Of a stretch of 64,000 bases of DNA, positions 23,091 to 35,784 are shown piece by piece. Under the pieces are notes generated by a model that was not told the DNA's origin, ran no database searches, and saw only the letters and a program-made list of their open reading frames with translations. The stretch is from Echinometra lucunter (Eukaryota; Echinodermata; Echinoidea; Camarodonta; Echinometridae), in assembly GCA_029962745.1 (NCBI GenBank), contig CM057152.1:19417192-19481191 (forward strand). Reading direction: 5' to 3'. The position numbers were made by a program, and so were the translations under genes. Positions within the stretch are counted from its first letter, which is position 1. Every line of letters starts with the position of its first letter.

Positions 23091-24446
23091 TCATAGTCAG
23101 TTGGACAATTTACAAACCTTGAATAGTTCTTTCCGTTGAAGTATTTTCATTGATTTAGGTTCCTATGTAGTTTATGAACATTTTCAGCTTGTTTGCCCAA
23201 ACAGTAACCTTGAGCAATTGCATAATTTGCATAAATCTGTATGGATACAGGATATGCCACCCAAGATAACTTACACAGAATATAAATTGAACTACGTACT
23301 AATAATGTGTGTGCGGTGATAAGGAACTTTAATAGCGTTGTCAATCTTGTGATTTCAACCTTTGATGAAACGAAACGGGGTACACTGATGTGTTATACTT
23401 CCATAAAATTGGGGTTTTGTAGGGATGTAGAATAGAGTTTAAACATATTTTTGCAATTACAGGTCAGGGTTTAGTACTGAAAATCAAGGAAATGTCAACT
23501 TCGTTATCTAAATGATTGAAAACTTGGTCTTACATTCATTAAGAATATTACTAACGCGGTATATATATTCTTTGTTTAGGCCCATCTTTAAAAAAAAGTT
23601 TAGTGCAGTCGGGATTAAGTAGCGTTCACACACAGAATCACATATCAGTGGTTGAAAATATTTGGGCTCTATAGCATTTTAACAAAATACAAAGTCTTAT
23701 AATTAAATAGATACATATGTACATCATTCTGCAACAATCGTATATTTTTTAAAAAGGAAAAACATCTTTTTGAAATGTACAAATGAATTGGAAACATACT
23801 TGTCTTGTTAGGGTGTTCAAATAACGTTGATTTAATCCATACGGCTAACATTACATGAAGAGGTACCCCCAAAGGAACTAAAACAATACAAGAAGGCTGC
23901 CAACCTGCTTGCGCACATTAATACTGGTTCATTAGGAGCAGGCCTTCTCCCCTACTCTCATTCTAGGTGCAAAAAAGTACACTCATAGTTGTTCACAGAT
24001 ATCAAGTTGATATCAACATGATTCTTAGTACAAAAACATGATTTCTAATTGCAAAAATAACACTGAAATAATTTCCATGTCCCACAAACCCCTAATTGGA
24101 TTGGATGTGCATCCATATCTGATTGTGTGTATTGACAAGGTTGTTTCGTTTCATCAAAGATTGAATTCACAAGATTGACAACGCTATTAAAGTTCCGTAT
24201 CACCGCACATACATAAATGGCACATAGTTCAGTTTGAACATTCTGTGTGAGTTGTCTTTGCGCTGTAAAACCTATACGCATACAGATTTATGCAAATTAT
24301 GCAAATTGCTCAAGGTTGCAGTTTGGGCAACCAAGCTGAAAATGTTCATAAACTACATAGGAACCTAAATCAATGGAAAAACTTCAACGGAAAGAACTTT
24401 TCTAGGTTAGCCTGTTAGCTAAATAGGACTATCCAACCGACTATCA
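23091..24446. mobile_element. foldback element with about 285-305-bp arms
   Basis: The left arm (23091 to about 23377) and right arm (about 24141-24446) are inverted copies sharing TTCTTTCCGTTGAAG, ACTTTAATAGCG/CGCTATTAAAGT and GATGAAACGAAAC. The terminal words TCATAGTCAGTTGGA and TCCAACCGACTATCA are inverted. A 760-bp unrelated spacer lies between. Each arm carries TGCATAATTTGCATAAAT-type octamer words. The target duplication cannot be read because another MITE abuts the right end. Confidence 0.75.
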
Positions 24447-24584
24447 GGGGAGTGTTTCATGAAGAGTCTTGTCAGTGATTTTCACTGACAACTTTGCTCT
24501 CAGCCAATCAGATGTAATGATTTCAGTAGCTTATAACAGTTTTCAGTGAAAATCACTGACAAGACACTTCATGAAATGCTCCCC
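24447..24584. mobile_element. 138-bp MITE, GGGGAGTGTTTCATGAA ends
   Basis: Terminal inverted repeats GGGGAGTGTTTCATGAA and TTCATGAAATGCTCCCC extend inwards through CTTGTCAGTGATTTTCACTG, which is itself a small palindrome repeated inverted in the right half. It starts at the base after the foldback element's right end. Confidence 0.85.
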
Positions 24585-25766
24585 AGCTTGTTTGTGTTAC
24601 CCATGACAAGATTTGTGGAAGAGATTAAAGAAAGTATATCACAGAATATGATTGCAATCAATCCTTAATCTAATATTCATCTCTTATTGATTTACAGTAG
24701 GGGGAAAATGTCAATTTTTAGCCTGCAGCTAAACTGCTAACTTATGTTATGAGTTCTAATCTTATCTGCATATCTACTGTTGCATGCATACTTCATGAAA
24801 CCTGACACAAAAACTCAGCTGCAGAAACAAGAACTGTTTTTCTCGGATTTCTCCAATTGATCCATATCATGAATGAGGTCTACGATGCATGATATCTTCA
24901 TGAAGCAACTGCAATACAGAGAAGCTATAGTCATGCCACAAATGCCACTCTATGATTTAATAATACAGACTGACCTATAAACCTATATTTTCTAAGCTTT
25001 TCCTAATTTTCTGCATTTATATCTCGCACAAGAGTCAGGGACACAGCTAAAAACTCCACTAAAATGTAATCATCACTGGTCTAGAAAAAAACAAATAATG
25101 AATACAATCCTTTAACCCCTTGGTTTCCAAGTTAAATCCATCAATTTTATTCCCACAAAAATGTGCTTCAAAACCTCACATTGGACAGTAGAGATGAGCC
25201 TGACTGGTTAAGTTTTTTGTCCGTCCATGATACTTATCATTTTATGGAATCTAGTCTTAAGTAGGCGACCAGGACAATCAAATTTTATTGAATTTCAACT
25301 CCTTCAGTGAGGTCCTTCGCAATGAAACAAAAAATAGCTCAACATATTACTTTCATTTTATAGGTCTTCAAACTCTCAAAATTTGTCAAATGTCCGTTCA
25401 ATCAGGCTCAGATATTCCGGTCTACTTGAGAGCATTATTTCTTCCACTCTCTAATCCTACAATCGTGGATGAAAGCCCACTCTTTGAGGAGTCATTTTTA
25501 GGGCTCACATCATTTTTGGAATGGAAATCCACGCTCAAACTAGTTGAATCCACTCTAGTCAACAGAAAAAAAGGAGTGTTTATATCATTCTTCCATTGTT
25601 TTGAAGTTTTGGGGTACAGGGGTCCTAGTGTAAGGCAGAGTCCAGCAGTTATATAGCATTTCTTGCAGATATTGACAATAAAATTCACTAGAAATCATGA
25701 AATATCATATTATCTCTCACATGTATCTTCTTCTTCTGCAAGGGGGACAATGTGAGACCACATTAA
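24585..25766. other. no gene seen
   Basis: AT-rich unique sequence. A 122-codon plus-strand frame at 25288-25656 overlaps an 88-codon minus frame and lacks any domain or splice context. Confidence 0.45.
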
Positions 25767-26258
25767 AGGCATTGGCTAACTTTGTGAGTAGCTGATTTAA
25801 AAAATTCTCAGACTAAGATGAAACATGTCTATGAGTATACTTGTATTTGTACTCAAAAACCCTGAAACCAACCATAATTTGGAATGAAAAAGTGTAAACA
25901 AGCAAACAGCAAACAGCGATTTTATTATCCTTCGTCTCACGAGACAATCACTAAGAGGACCACTTTGCTTGAATTTGAAAATGCCGTTATGTGCCTCCCG
26001 CCGCGTGATTCGCCAATACACACAGTACAGTAAGGTGAGTCATACGCGCATGCGCACTCCTTATGTCTATTCTGTGCAACCGACCTCGTATAGTTTTCAA
26101 ACATTGGTTCATATTTTTGATATTTAAAAATACTTCCTGTGGATATTATACTTTAAAACTTTTAGACTGGTATTTTTACACTATAACCCTTACGTTCATC
26201 CCATTTTCAAGTAACAGAAAAAGATTTCTTAAAATCATACCAATGTTAACCAATGTCT
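25767..26258. mobile_element. TTAA-flanked piggyBac-like MITE, AGGCATTGG ends (copy 1)
   Basis: TTAA flanks both ends. The inverted ends are AGGCATTGGCTAA and TTAACCAATGTCT. The interior has a TGAGTCA (AP-1-like) word next to GCGCATGCGCA (NRF-1-like). It shares nearly the whole length with 27589-28039, apart from a roughly 45-bp segment present only here. Confidence 0.85.
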
Positions 26259-27588
26259 TTAAATCAGTTTCATGCAAATTTTTTGCTACCAAAATTATGA
26301 ATGAGCTTTAACAGGGCACTTCTTAATTCCTTTGAACCAACCTGAGTTTAACTCCTTCCTGGATCTGGATTGGTTTAAGCTGGATATCCACCATCTGATC
26401 CTCGGTATCATTAATCCCAAAGCATTCACTCAGAGTGTGGCATGTATTCTAAGTAACCAAGCAAAAAAAGAAAAAGCAAAAGGAAATAATTGCATAAAAT
26501 ATTTATTAAAGGCCCTGTCTGCACAATATCCAATTCACAGGTATTTTGAATGATTACACTTATGCAAGGACACTACTATTACATGTATAAAACAGTTTTC
26601 ATTATGCAATTTGATTTAATAATGAGACTTCTCTTTCTCCTCCTGAACATCCCCCTCCCTCCTCCTTCTCTTCTCTTCTCTCACGCTCCCTCTCTCTCTC
26701 TCTCTCTCTCTTTCTCTTTCTCTTTCTCTTTCTCTCCATCCCTTTCCCCTTTCACCGTTTTCTCTTTATCTTGCTCTTTATCATTTTCCTCCTATCTTTC
26801 TCTACATTTTACTTACAACACTCAACATATCAATATTGATCAACAGCAAAAATGAAAACATTCCACCAAATTTCTCACAGATAGTCACAAAGCACATCCA
26901 CTACTACAGTACATGTATTCATCTCCCCCTCTACAATTCAGTCTGGAGCCTCCGTCCTTCTCTGTCTATCTCTCTCTCTGTCTCTCACTCTCTCTCTCTC
27001 TCCCTCTCTTCTTCCTCTGTGTTGTTGACCAGTCCGCAACCACTCGGATAACTCTGCGGATTCCGGCTGGCTGACATTCTGGTGGACATCAATTGGTACT
27101 TCACTAAGTCACTATCAGTCATTGCCTGGTTAAGTGTTTTGCTTTTCAAGCTCACTGGAAGCAGCCTACTAGTCTTATTCTCTTTTTCTTAATGGATGTT
27201 GCATTAAAGGGACTAAAAAGTAGGACGGTATGGGTAATTTTTATGAGAAAGGAAACTGCGCTGGGAGCTTCCTGTCACTTACGATACAAGAAATTCCATT
27301 GCACATGTTAAATCATCTAATTCATACTAGACCACTTCCAAGAGATTTCTGTTTTAATTTTCATGCAATGGGAATGGAATCAAATATTAGCTGCATGTCT
27401 GGAAAGTGATTATAGAGCCTGCTCTCTGGTAGAGTCTGGGGATAGTTGCGTAATCATGGCAACAATGCATAGCGACAGGGCAATGAAGAGCGATGGATAT
27501 AGACCAACCAACCAGAAGCAAACCACATATTTGTATTTTACAAAGTTTCAGCATTACACTAGACATTTGTTCTGGTGAACAAGTTTAA
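26259..27588. other. no gene called; CT microsatellites
   Basis: CT-rich tracts lie at about 26640-26745 and 26965-27015. After the second tract a TTGACCAG acceptor-like site at 27031-27032 opens a 33-codon frame, but no good donor follows. Confidence 0.45.
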
Positions 27589-28039
27589 AGGCATTGGCTA
27601 ATTTTGTGAGAAGCTGATTTTAAAAATTCTCAAACTAAGATGAAACATGAAACCAACCATAATTTGGAATGAAAAAGTGTAAGTTAGATGCAAACGGCGA
27701 TTTTATTATCCTTCGTCTCATGAGGCATCACTAAGAGGACGACTTTGCTTGAATTTGAAAATGCCGTTATGTGCCTCCCGCCACATGATTCGCCAATACA
27801 CACAGTACGGTAAGGTGAGTCATACGCGGATGCGCACTCCTTATGTCTATTCTGTGCAACCGACCCTCGTATAGTTTTCAAACATTGGTTCACATTTTTG
27901 ATATTTAAAAATACTTCCTGTGGATATTATACTTTGAAACTTTCAGACTGGTATTTTTACACTATAACCCTTATGTTTATCTCATTTTCAAGTAACAAAA
28001 CAAGATTTTTTAAAATCATAACAATGTTAACCAATGTCT
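27589..28039. mobile_element. TTAA-flanked piggyBac-like MITE, AGGCATTGG ends (copy 2)
   Basis: Same ends and TTAA flanks as 25767-26258, in the same orientation. The NRF-1-like palindrome is broken here (GCGGATGCGCA) while TGAGTCA is kept. Confidence 0.85.
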
Positions 28040-28196
28040 TTAAGACCATTACCAGACTACAGATTTGGGATTGCTTAAACCCGAAGCATTCACCTACATG
28101 TAGCTCAAGTTTGGTCAACTTTGAGCCGTTGAAATCTCTTACTGTACTATAGTCCGGGGGGCTTACATAAGAGGCATGCTACATGTATGCACATGA

Positions 28197-29061
28197 CAGG
28201 GCTGCCAACACTCACGCATTGAGCGTGAGACTCATGCATTTCACCCATTTCTCACGCTCTCACGCTAATCATGAAATTTCTCACGCACGAATCTGAAATA
28301 ACTAAATATAATAATAAAAAATGATAGATTTCAATAAAATAGCGACCAACTCAAGAATTTAGGAAGCACTGAAAAACTTGTGAAAGTTTTCCCGCCTTTT
28401 GTCGAAAGCCCTCAATCTCATTTCGAGCGCGTGCGTATGTAGATCCATAGAGATTAATTTATAGGATCTCTATGGTAAGATCTGATCCGCGCCTAGCCGG
28501 GCTAGGCTATATTATAATGCATCGATACCCTGACATGACCGGCCCGTATCATACCGTATACGCACAACATATGAATTCTTTATGTTCATATGGAACACTT
28601 TCAGCCATAATGACAATGAAGATGGCAACAGAGAAGGCTTGATACAATAAATTCTCTGTTTGGATGCTTGCTTGTTGCTTCTTCCCATCATCTGCACCCA
28701 AGAGTACCTACATCCAAAACCTGGGTCAAACAGAGAAGGGAACCAAATAAAGACATGGTTGGCATTTTTCAACAAGTGGGTATTCCGTGTTTATTATTTT
28801 CTTTGCATGTAAAATTGTATAATTTTCTCTCTTCATAATGCCTTTAGGTATATGTTAAAATACTCTATAAAGTGTGCACCAGATCACACAATTTCACCTT
28901 GAAAAATAAAAAAGCTCTACACCGTGGGAGGGGGGTCGCCCCCCTCCCACACCCTCCCCCACTCCCTCGCTTCGCATGCTCGGGCTTGGTGGCTTCGCTC
29001 CCTCGCACTTCGCTTCTCGTATAATCTCACTCTCAGCTTTTATCTAATGTTGGCAGCCCTG
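28197..29061. mobile_element. hAT-like non-autonomous element, CAGGGCTGCCAACA ends, 6-bp TSD
   Basis: The inverted ends CAGGGCTGCCAACA and TGTTGGCAGCCCTG are flanked by ACATGA direct repeats (28191-28196 and 29062-29067). The left subterminal region has repeated CTCACGC words. The right has repeated CCCTCGC/CTTCGC words and a GGGGGTCGCCCCC palindrome. An 87-codon minus-strand frame at 28512-28775 has no family match. CAG-type ends suggest hAT, but a 6-bp target duplication is shorter than the usual 8. Confidence 0.8.
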
Positions 29062-31423
29062 ACATGAGTAAACGAGCCTTTAGCAAATTCCACATGATTT
29101 CATTTTTCTATGCGTTCTCAAATGAATGCCTCTTTAAAATTAGCGAAAATTTGGTTTTTACAGCAACACTGCAGGTAGGTTATCTTCTATTCTAAGTGCT
29201 GTAGATTAATAAAACTACCTGCACAGTTGTTGGACTGCATTTAAACCATTAAAAAGAAGGTACACTGTATGTTATTATTCTCTGAATTTACACATACATG
29301 TATGTACACAACGCAGCTATAAACTTTCAATCAAAAAAATTTAATTGGTTAACCAAACTATCCACTGCTTACGGGAATTGACGGCATGACACTACATACA
29401 TGTAAACATGTGAATAATTAAGGCAAAATTATACATAAAAAATTCAGGCCTAAATGCTGGCTTCACGAGCTAAATAGTCAATAAAAAAATCATGCACACC
29501 TGTAGACGCCAAGCAAATGCCATTTCACATTCTACAGGCAAATTATTACACCGACATGCACGTTGACATGGAATTAATTGACTATCAATAAAAACATTCA
29601 CAAATTACGATGTATCAATTCTAGACCTGAATAACATACATATATGCCACATTTATATACTGACCATTTATTGATAATTGTACTGAACTGATGTTAGTAT
29701 GTACTGCATTGAAGTCAATATGCATATATATTTTATATAATTCTAAATTGTTGATTTTCATAATGATTATGAAATGTGAAAGTCCTTGTAAAATTCATTT
29801 GCTGTTATTTTGGAAATAAATGAAATGAAAAAGAAAATATTTGGCAAGGATGTTGTAAATGTACATGTACCTTTGAGGCTTATCAAAAGAGAAGATAAGG
29901 TACAAATGTCAGGATAACTATCACACTTGTTACATTTTAAGAAATCCGTACAATGATACCACATCCTGACACTCGCACACTCGCTGGTCATTAGATTACT
30001 TTCTCAAGAGCATCCACAAACACTCTCTTCTGGTTCCTGTGATACTCTGACCTTCTGAGTTTACCTTTAAACGGTAACCGTGTATACACAGGTAGAATCG
30101 ATGCGTCTGCTGCCCTCGATGCATTCAGGCCAAATCAATGCAAGCCAAGAGGCTACCCATCATTCTCTGCTCCTTCAAGAACTTCTTGTCCATTTTCAAT
30201 TTGCACAAATTCAGACAAGGAGGTAAAGGCCTAAGTTTTGTCTCAAAACACCTTTCAGTTCTACCCATTAGCAGAGCATTATTTTTCCTTCTTATCATAA
30301 AATACAATAAAAGAAGGTCTACATATCAACATTTACTACACAGGCCAGGAGCCTGTCTCGAAATATTCACCCCATCTGTATAATTTTGTGCAATTTACAC
30401 ATGAATGTTAGATTTCAGCTTGGTTACCACATAACCCACATACTTAGCTATGTCTTTTGTCTTGTCACACAGGTGAAGGTGGACAATGGGTGTGTTCACA
30501 TGACCCTGACAATACATGTATACTACTTTGAGAAAACAATTTTTGCAGTCTAATTGGTTATTACTGGAATGATCATCTGACACCAAATTACACTCTAAGG
30601 AATACAGTACTTAAACATTTCCTTTATAAATTTGATGTGCAATGAACAGAAAATTATTGAAGTTACTAAGGTTGGAAAGTGACCAAAATTTCTATATCCA
30701 GAGCATTTTCGGGTGGCAAAGCCTGATGAATCAAAGGGCACTTTGGTCTTCTTTTTTTTTTCAGGTGAGTTTTAGACCCCCTTCCCAAAGAAAACTTATG
30801 TCAGTTTATATGTTTATGGAATGTACAACCCCACCTTTTCTTTCTGACAAAATTTGGTTCACAGGTCTTAAGGGGAAAGTTCATCCCAATTTTCAGGGGC
30901 CATCTGACAACCAAATCCAGAAGAAAAATTTGGTCAGTTTTCCTGTTTCTGCTAGTGTTCCCTCACAAAGGTGTTAGATGATATAAAATCAACCTGACTG
31001 ACAAGCTTTTTGTGAATGAAAAGGGTGACCTAAGTATCTTTAAGGGGATCGAAACTGACATGTAAAATGATGCAGCTATTTTGAGACAGGCTTCCAGACT
31101 GATACCCCAATGTTATTAAATAAAATGTACAAGTACTTGCAAACATGCATGTGTACATGTGTATCATCCATTCACAAGAACTAAAATATGCTGTAAAAGA
31201 CCCACAAATGTGGTAAGATCAGTCATTTCTCTCTGTATTTTATCTTTGGAAAAATATTAACATTTGGAAAAACATGAATATTCAAATTTCCTGTTACTGT
31301 ACCTTACTACTGAAGTTCAGAATTCATCTCTTTTTTATTCTCTTCACATACAATCATAAAGACAAACACTGACATTATTTTTCACCATTATACATGTAAC
31401 ATGGAGGTTATTGCATTACAGTA
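29062..31423. other. no gene seen
   Basis: AT-rich unique sequence with many ACATGTA words. The stretch at 30000-30200 is more balanced in composition but has no exon signals. Short frames at 30125-30383 overlap on both strands. Confidence 0.45.
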
Positions 31424-31840
31424 GAGTCCCCAGTTTTCCGCGATACGGAAAACGGAAAAATTTCACGGAATTCGAGAAGAACACAGAATTCACGGAATTT
31501 CACGGAAAATGCGATTTTCAGGTTTTAAAAATCTGAATTACGAAGAATCGAGTGAAAATCATGAAAATCAAAGCATCAAAATCCAATGAAGCAAAATCGT
31601 GCATCAGTGGAAAATCTGCCAATCAAACCTGTTCGCACTATTTAGCATGTGTTCGCCAAGCTTGATCTGCATACTACAGAGCGAATATAATTAAAGAAAC
31701 TTGCATGTTTCTAAAATTTCCACTATCTATAATTGCTTTATCATATGTTTCGTACATGTCACCGAAGAACACAGAATTTGAAGCTTAGAACACCGAAGAA
31801 CACGGAATTTTCATTTTAGAAAACGGAAAACTGGGGACTC
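31424..31840 (-). mobile_element. TA-flanked MITE, GAGTCCCCAGTTTTCCG family (copy 3)
   Basis: The same 17-bp inverted ends and TA flanks as 16963-17374, in the opposite orientation. The 5' portion is dense in CACGGAA words. The outer flanks on both sides contain CATTACAGTA, suggesting a short local repeat around the target. Confidence 0.9.
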
Positions 31841-32149
31841 TACATTACAGTACATTTCTTCTTGGAAATTCTAGTCCTGATATGAATGTGAATTCCAAGT
31901 CCCCCTTCTCCCCAGCATCAAGGTTTCCAGGTTTTGGGAATATAATCCATGCATGAATGGCATGTTATGTTCTTGTTTTTCAATTATTCTAAGCCAGAAG
32001 CCCTCCCAAGTCCCACTCCAATGCAACTTTTTCCTAAAACTCCTTTTTCCCTACACAATTGTCCTTTACAGCTTCAGTACATGAGCATGTAAGAACAGAT
32101 ATTAAGCCTCTTTTTCCAGGCTTTTCTTTCTTAGAATCTTCTCAAATTA

Positions 32150-32740
32150 TCTCAGGGAGCGGTGCTAACACAATCCCCCTTACCATGAGGCAATGATTAA
32201 GTTTCTAGCCGCTCAAGTTCTCCATACCAAACTAAATTTGCCACGATCTAGGGCAGTAACCCAAGAGCTTGCACCCCGCTTCAAACAGTCTTGGGATTTA
32301 CGTCACCACGGTAGCAGCACAATTTAATCAGAAGTGAATCTTTCCTGAACAGCCCCCCCCCTCGTTCTATCTTTATTCCCTTCGATTACCTGACACAAAT
32401 TGATGTCCCAGTGCTCAGCAAACACTCACTTGGTTGCGTTTCAATCAAGTACCCGCAAAAAACAGCCACATTCTTTCAATTATTCCGCTTTCTCTGCCTC
32501 ATCCGTAATATTTTGACGTTAATGACCGGACCAAGTTTGCTGAGCAAACTCTTGCATGTCCACAGCAAGGATAAACTTGTAAACTCTACGGCTTAATCAA
32601 GCTCAAATTTGTCCCAGTCATAAAAACAACTAAGGCTCGTTACTCGAGATAAGATTTTATTGAGGTTCATTGGGGAGCAGACTGATTACATCTTGTATCA
32701 CAGCAATGAATGCAGCAGACAATTAAACTAAAAGAGATCT
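32150..32740. promoter_or_regulatory. complex unique island within the presumed intron; possible enhancer
   Basis: Base-balanced non-repetitive sequence with CAATTAAAC, CTGATTACATC and GCTGAGCAAACTC words, about 400-1000 bp downstream (in transcription direction) of the 33135-33230 exon. Composition is the only evidence. Confidence 0.2.
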
Positions 32741-33134
32741 CAATTCACTATCATGTACATGTAGGAGCCTAGTGCCTACAAACTTATTTACATTAACAGA
32801 GAAACCATGCATTAATGCTGAGACAAAGTTTGCCTATCTAGTGATCTTTCCATAGTCGAACAATTTTACTCTCTCACCTCAAAGTTGAATTGGAAAGACT
32901 GTACTTTTTTTCTGATGTAACATTCTCAACCACTACTCTCATTCCTCACTAATCTATCACAGAATTATCTCCAACAAAAAAAAATACTCACTCCTAAATG
33001 TTTTTTCTCTGGGCAAACAATTAGTTTTGTAACGAAGTTTATTCTAAAAAAAAAAGTAAGTCTGTGTAGTTATTCAAATGTTGCCTACATCTTGGTGGCT
33101 GTTGCTATTTCATAAGTAACTAGACTGCACCTAC

Positions 33135-33230
33135 CTGTGGTCCATAGCCCCATACCACATCCACAATGGAGTCTGTCAGGTTGTCCTGCCACAAAACATC
33201 CCCAGGTTCCAGAGAATGTATGCAGTCACC
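33135..33230 (-). CDS. internal coding exon of a secreted or membrane protein gene, family unknown
   Basis: On the minus strand a pyrimidine-rich acceptor (ATCTTTCCAG) precedes 96 nt, followed by CAG|GTAGGT, a good donor. Only one of three frames is open; it gives 32 residues with GDCIHSLEPGD near the start and DVVWGYGPQ at the end, phase 0 on both sides. The amino-acid pattern (one Cys, three Asp/Gly turns, two Trp, an NLT N-glycosylation sequon) fits an extracellular domain, but I do not recognise it. The phase matches the signal-peptide exon 6.1 kb upstream, so it may be exon 2 of the same gene. No further exon was identified towards position 1, so the next intron is long or exons were missed. 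Confidence 0.75.
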
Positions 33231-35784
33231 CTGGAAAGATTATAAAACATGGAAAGATAATTAGAAAAGATTTCTTAGGAGACAACCAGATACTACAGTA
33301 TATGGAATGAAACATTAGTTTGAGTTTGTGTGTGACAGGAAAAATTTCGCAAAAAAGAAGTAATCATGGAGAAAGTCTGTTGTTGGCAGATTGTTCTTTT
33401 AAATCTACATGTAGTTAACAGTGCATATGTGTGATGAGCAATGATCAGTCTGATCACCCAAGTGATGTTGGAGCATTTATGTTGTGTACATGAATAAAGG
33501 CAAATTGCATCAACTCTGAGCATGATAGGCCTAAACAGCACTGCTGGAGGACCCCTGTCCTCACTCCCAGGTGCCTGGTTTGAATTCTCTTCCAAGATGA
33601 TCAGAAATTGCCTCCATGAAAATTTCATTTCTTAACCGCTTTTTTTACATTCAGAGATATGCAACTCAATGCAAAATACAAACACATTCAATAAATGTCA
33701 TGTAGATCATTCTCTTTGCCATACAACACCTGATAACTCTCCTTAACCACAGAATTATTATGACTGGAATACCGACGGTCACGGGCCCTTTGAAGTACCA
33801 GTTCCGCTGCGAGGTTTAATTTACATAAGTACAATAATTGTCACTGCCTTCTGATCACTTGCAGCTTAATGAAAACAGATGTTTTGAAAATAATGATTGT
33901 GTAAGCATGTGTTTGTGTAAGCATGTTCAGTCATACCCTCATTTCAGTTTTGTTTGGCTGGTGTGCTCTGGCAGAATATGTCTTTGATTCAGAACACTGC
34001 TAGGGGAGCAGCAAACCCGAAAACCTGTTAATTTTTGTAACATGAAATTTATTATTACTCAACTGCACGCTTTCGCATGACCGTATGACCTTATTTAACA
34101 ACGAGAAGGACATGACTTTCATACGATATGTGCATTATACTTCTGGAAAACTAAGAGAAAAATAGGGAAAAACTGGATTATAAATCTCAAACATTCAATT
34201 GAAATATTACCTCTATCTTGTAATATTCATACAATTTTCGAGATGAAACACATAGATTAGTGAATTCCAACTATTAAGAAGAACTGCACGTTGATTTTCT
34301 ATGATTTAAGCGATTTATTATTTTGTGGGCATGTAGCTACTGTACAGCTTATTTCAAATCACTGTCTCTATTTTCTCCCAACTAATTAGTGGCGGACCTC
34401 GTAAGATCAAAGTGGAGAAATATGTACAGAATGTTATTGAGATGGCTTTGACAGTCACAACTGCATGAATTAATTAACGTTACGATGAGTGTCGTTCTTA
34501 TGGTACGTCCATGCCTTAACAGGATCACAGTGATAATTGTGGTACATACATGTAGATGAGCATCAGAAACAGAATGATAATGCCAAAACTCAAGTAAAAC
34601 AATCCTTAAATATTCTCTGGCACATTGATTGGAGAAGTTATTCATTGGATTTCATTTTTAAAAACTCACTTTGATTCACAATGTATAGTGCTGAAAACTT
34701 ATATTTCTTACTCCTATCACTTCTAACTGAAACTTAATAATCCCTACCATATTGGCTATGAAATTGATAACCGTGAAACATGGACAGTATTTTTACTTTT
34801 TTTTTTTATTCCACAAAATCGGTATAATAGACCTAAATCAATAGAAATCAAAGTCCAGAAGCAAATTCAACTCGATCTGAAAAGAATTCAATTTGATTTG
34901 ATATTACAGATAACAACTTGTCCTTTCCATACAGGTTCATCTACAAGTGTAACCCTTTAAACGACCAAATAAGGGATGGAGGAACAAGAGAGGGGGAGAT
35001 GAAATGAATCCTCCTCAAACGTGGTTCCAAAGCTCCCTCGTGGATCAATAAATACTCCAGTCACATTCCCCTTCGTATTTGCATGGCTCCGTGAATAGTC
35101 GGGCGACCACATTCTCCATGCGCAGGCAACCGCTAAAAAGTACCGCCGTTTGCTCATGTGATGGAAATTTCTACAGATTTGGAAAAGGCCAAGGCTGTTC
35201 ATGTTCTGCTTGTCTTCAAGGACTCAACCTCATTTTTTTCTGTTGCTCCTTTTTGCAGCTCACATTCATATTTTTTAGTTCACTGAACAAAATGATGCAT
35301 GGACTGCATTAACTCACCCCCCAAAATGTGAGTCATCTCTCTGCACAAAGAAAAATATTTGTTCCATACTCCAAGACTGATCAAAGGGATTTGTAATTCC
35401 TTGGTACCCCCCCCCCCCCTTCACCACCATGGGGATATGATTAGTAAAGAGTGTTTTTATTTTGTTTGGTTGTTTGTTTGGTTTCTTTTTCTTTTTCTTT
35501 TTTTACCTTTAACAAGTAGCATATACATGTACATGTAGTTTGTGAAAGATTTAGACTAATTTGTCTGATTTCTTTAAAGTTTACTTAATATTCAAATAAA
35601 TAGATACTCGAAATTCAAATCCGTTCTAATTTTTTCCACGTAAGTAGAGTAATCAATGTAAATGTAATTCAACAGAAAGATATAAGTGAAATCCCTGGTT
35701 GGACACTGTACCCGGTAGTGATCTATGTTTGTATGTGTACCTTTAATTTTCTTTTTTAATTCTATTAAACAAAATTAGTTTTAA
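33231..35784. other. presumed intron sequence
   Basis: Lies between the two minus-strand exons. Mostly AT-rich. A more complex segment at 34960-35210 contains ATTTGCAT (octamer) and GC-richer sequence, and a C run occurs at about 35407-35419. No other exon is supported. Confidence 0.4.

Noticed and set aside
25288..25688. 122-codon plus-strand and 88-codon minus-strand overlapping frames
   Set aside because: AT-rich, no domains, mutual overlap on opposite strands and no splice context.
27033..27135. Exon-like 33-codon plus-strand frame after a CT-rich acceptor
   Set aside because: The pyrimidine tract is a microsatellite, no good donor follows before TAA, and no related exon is nearby.
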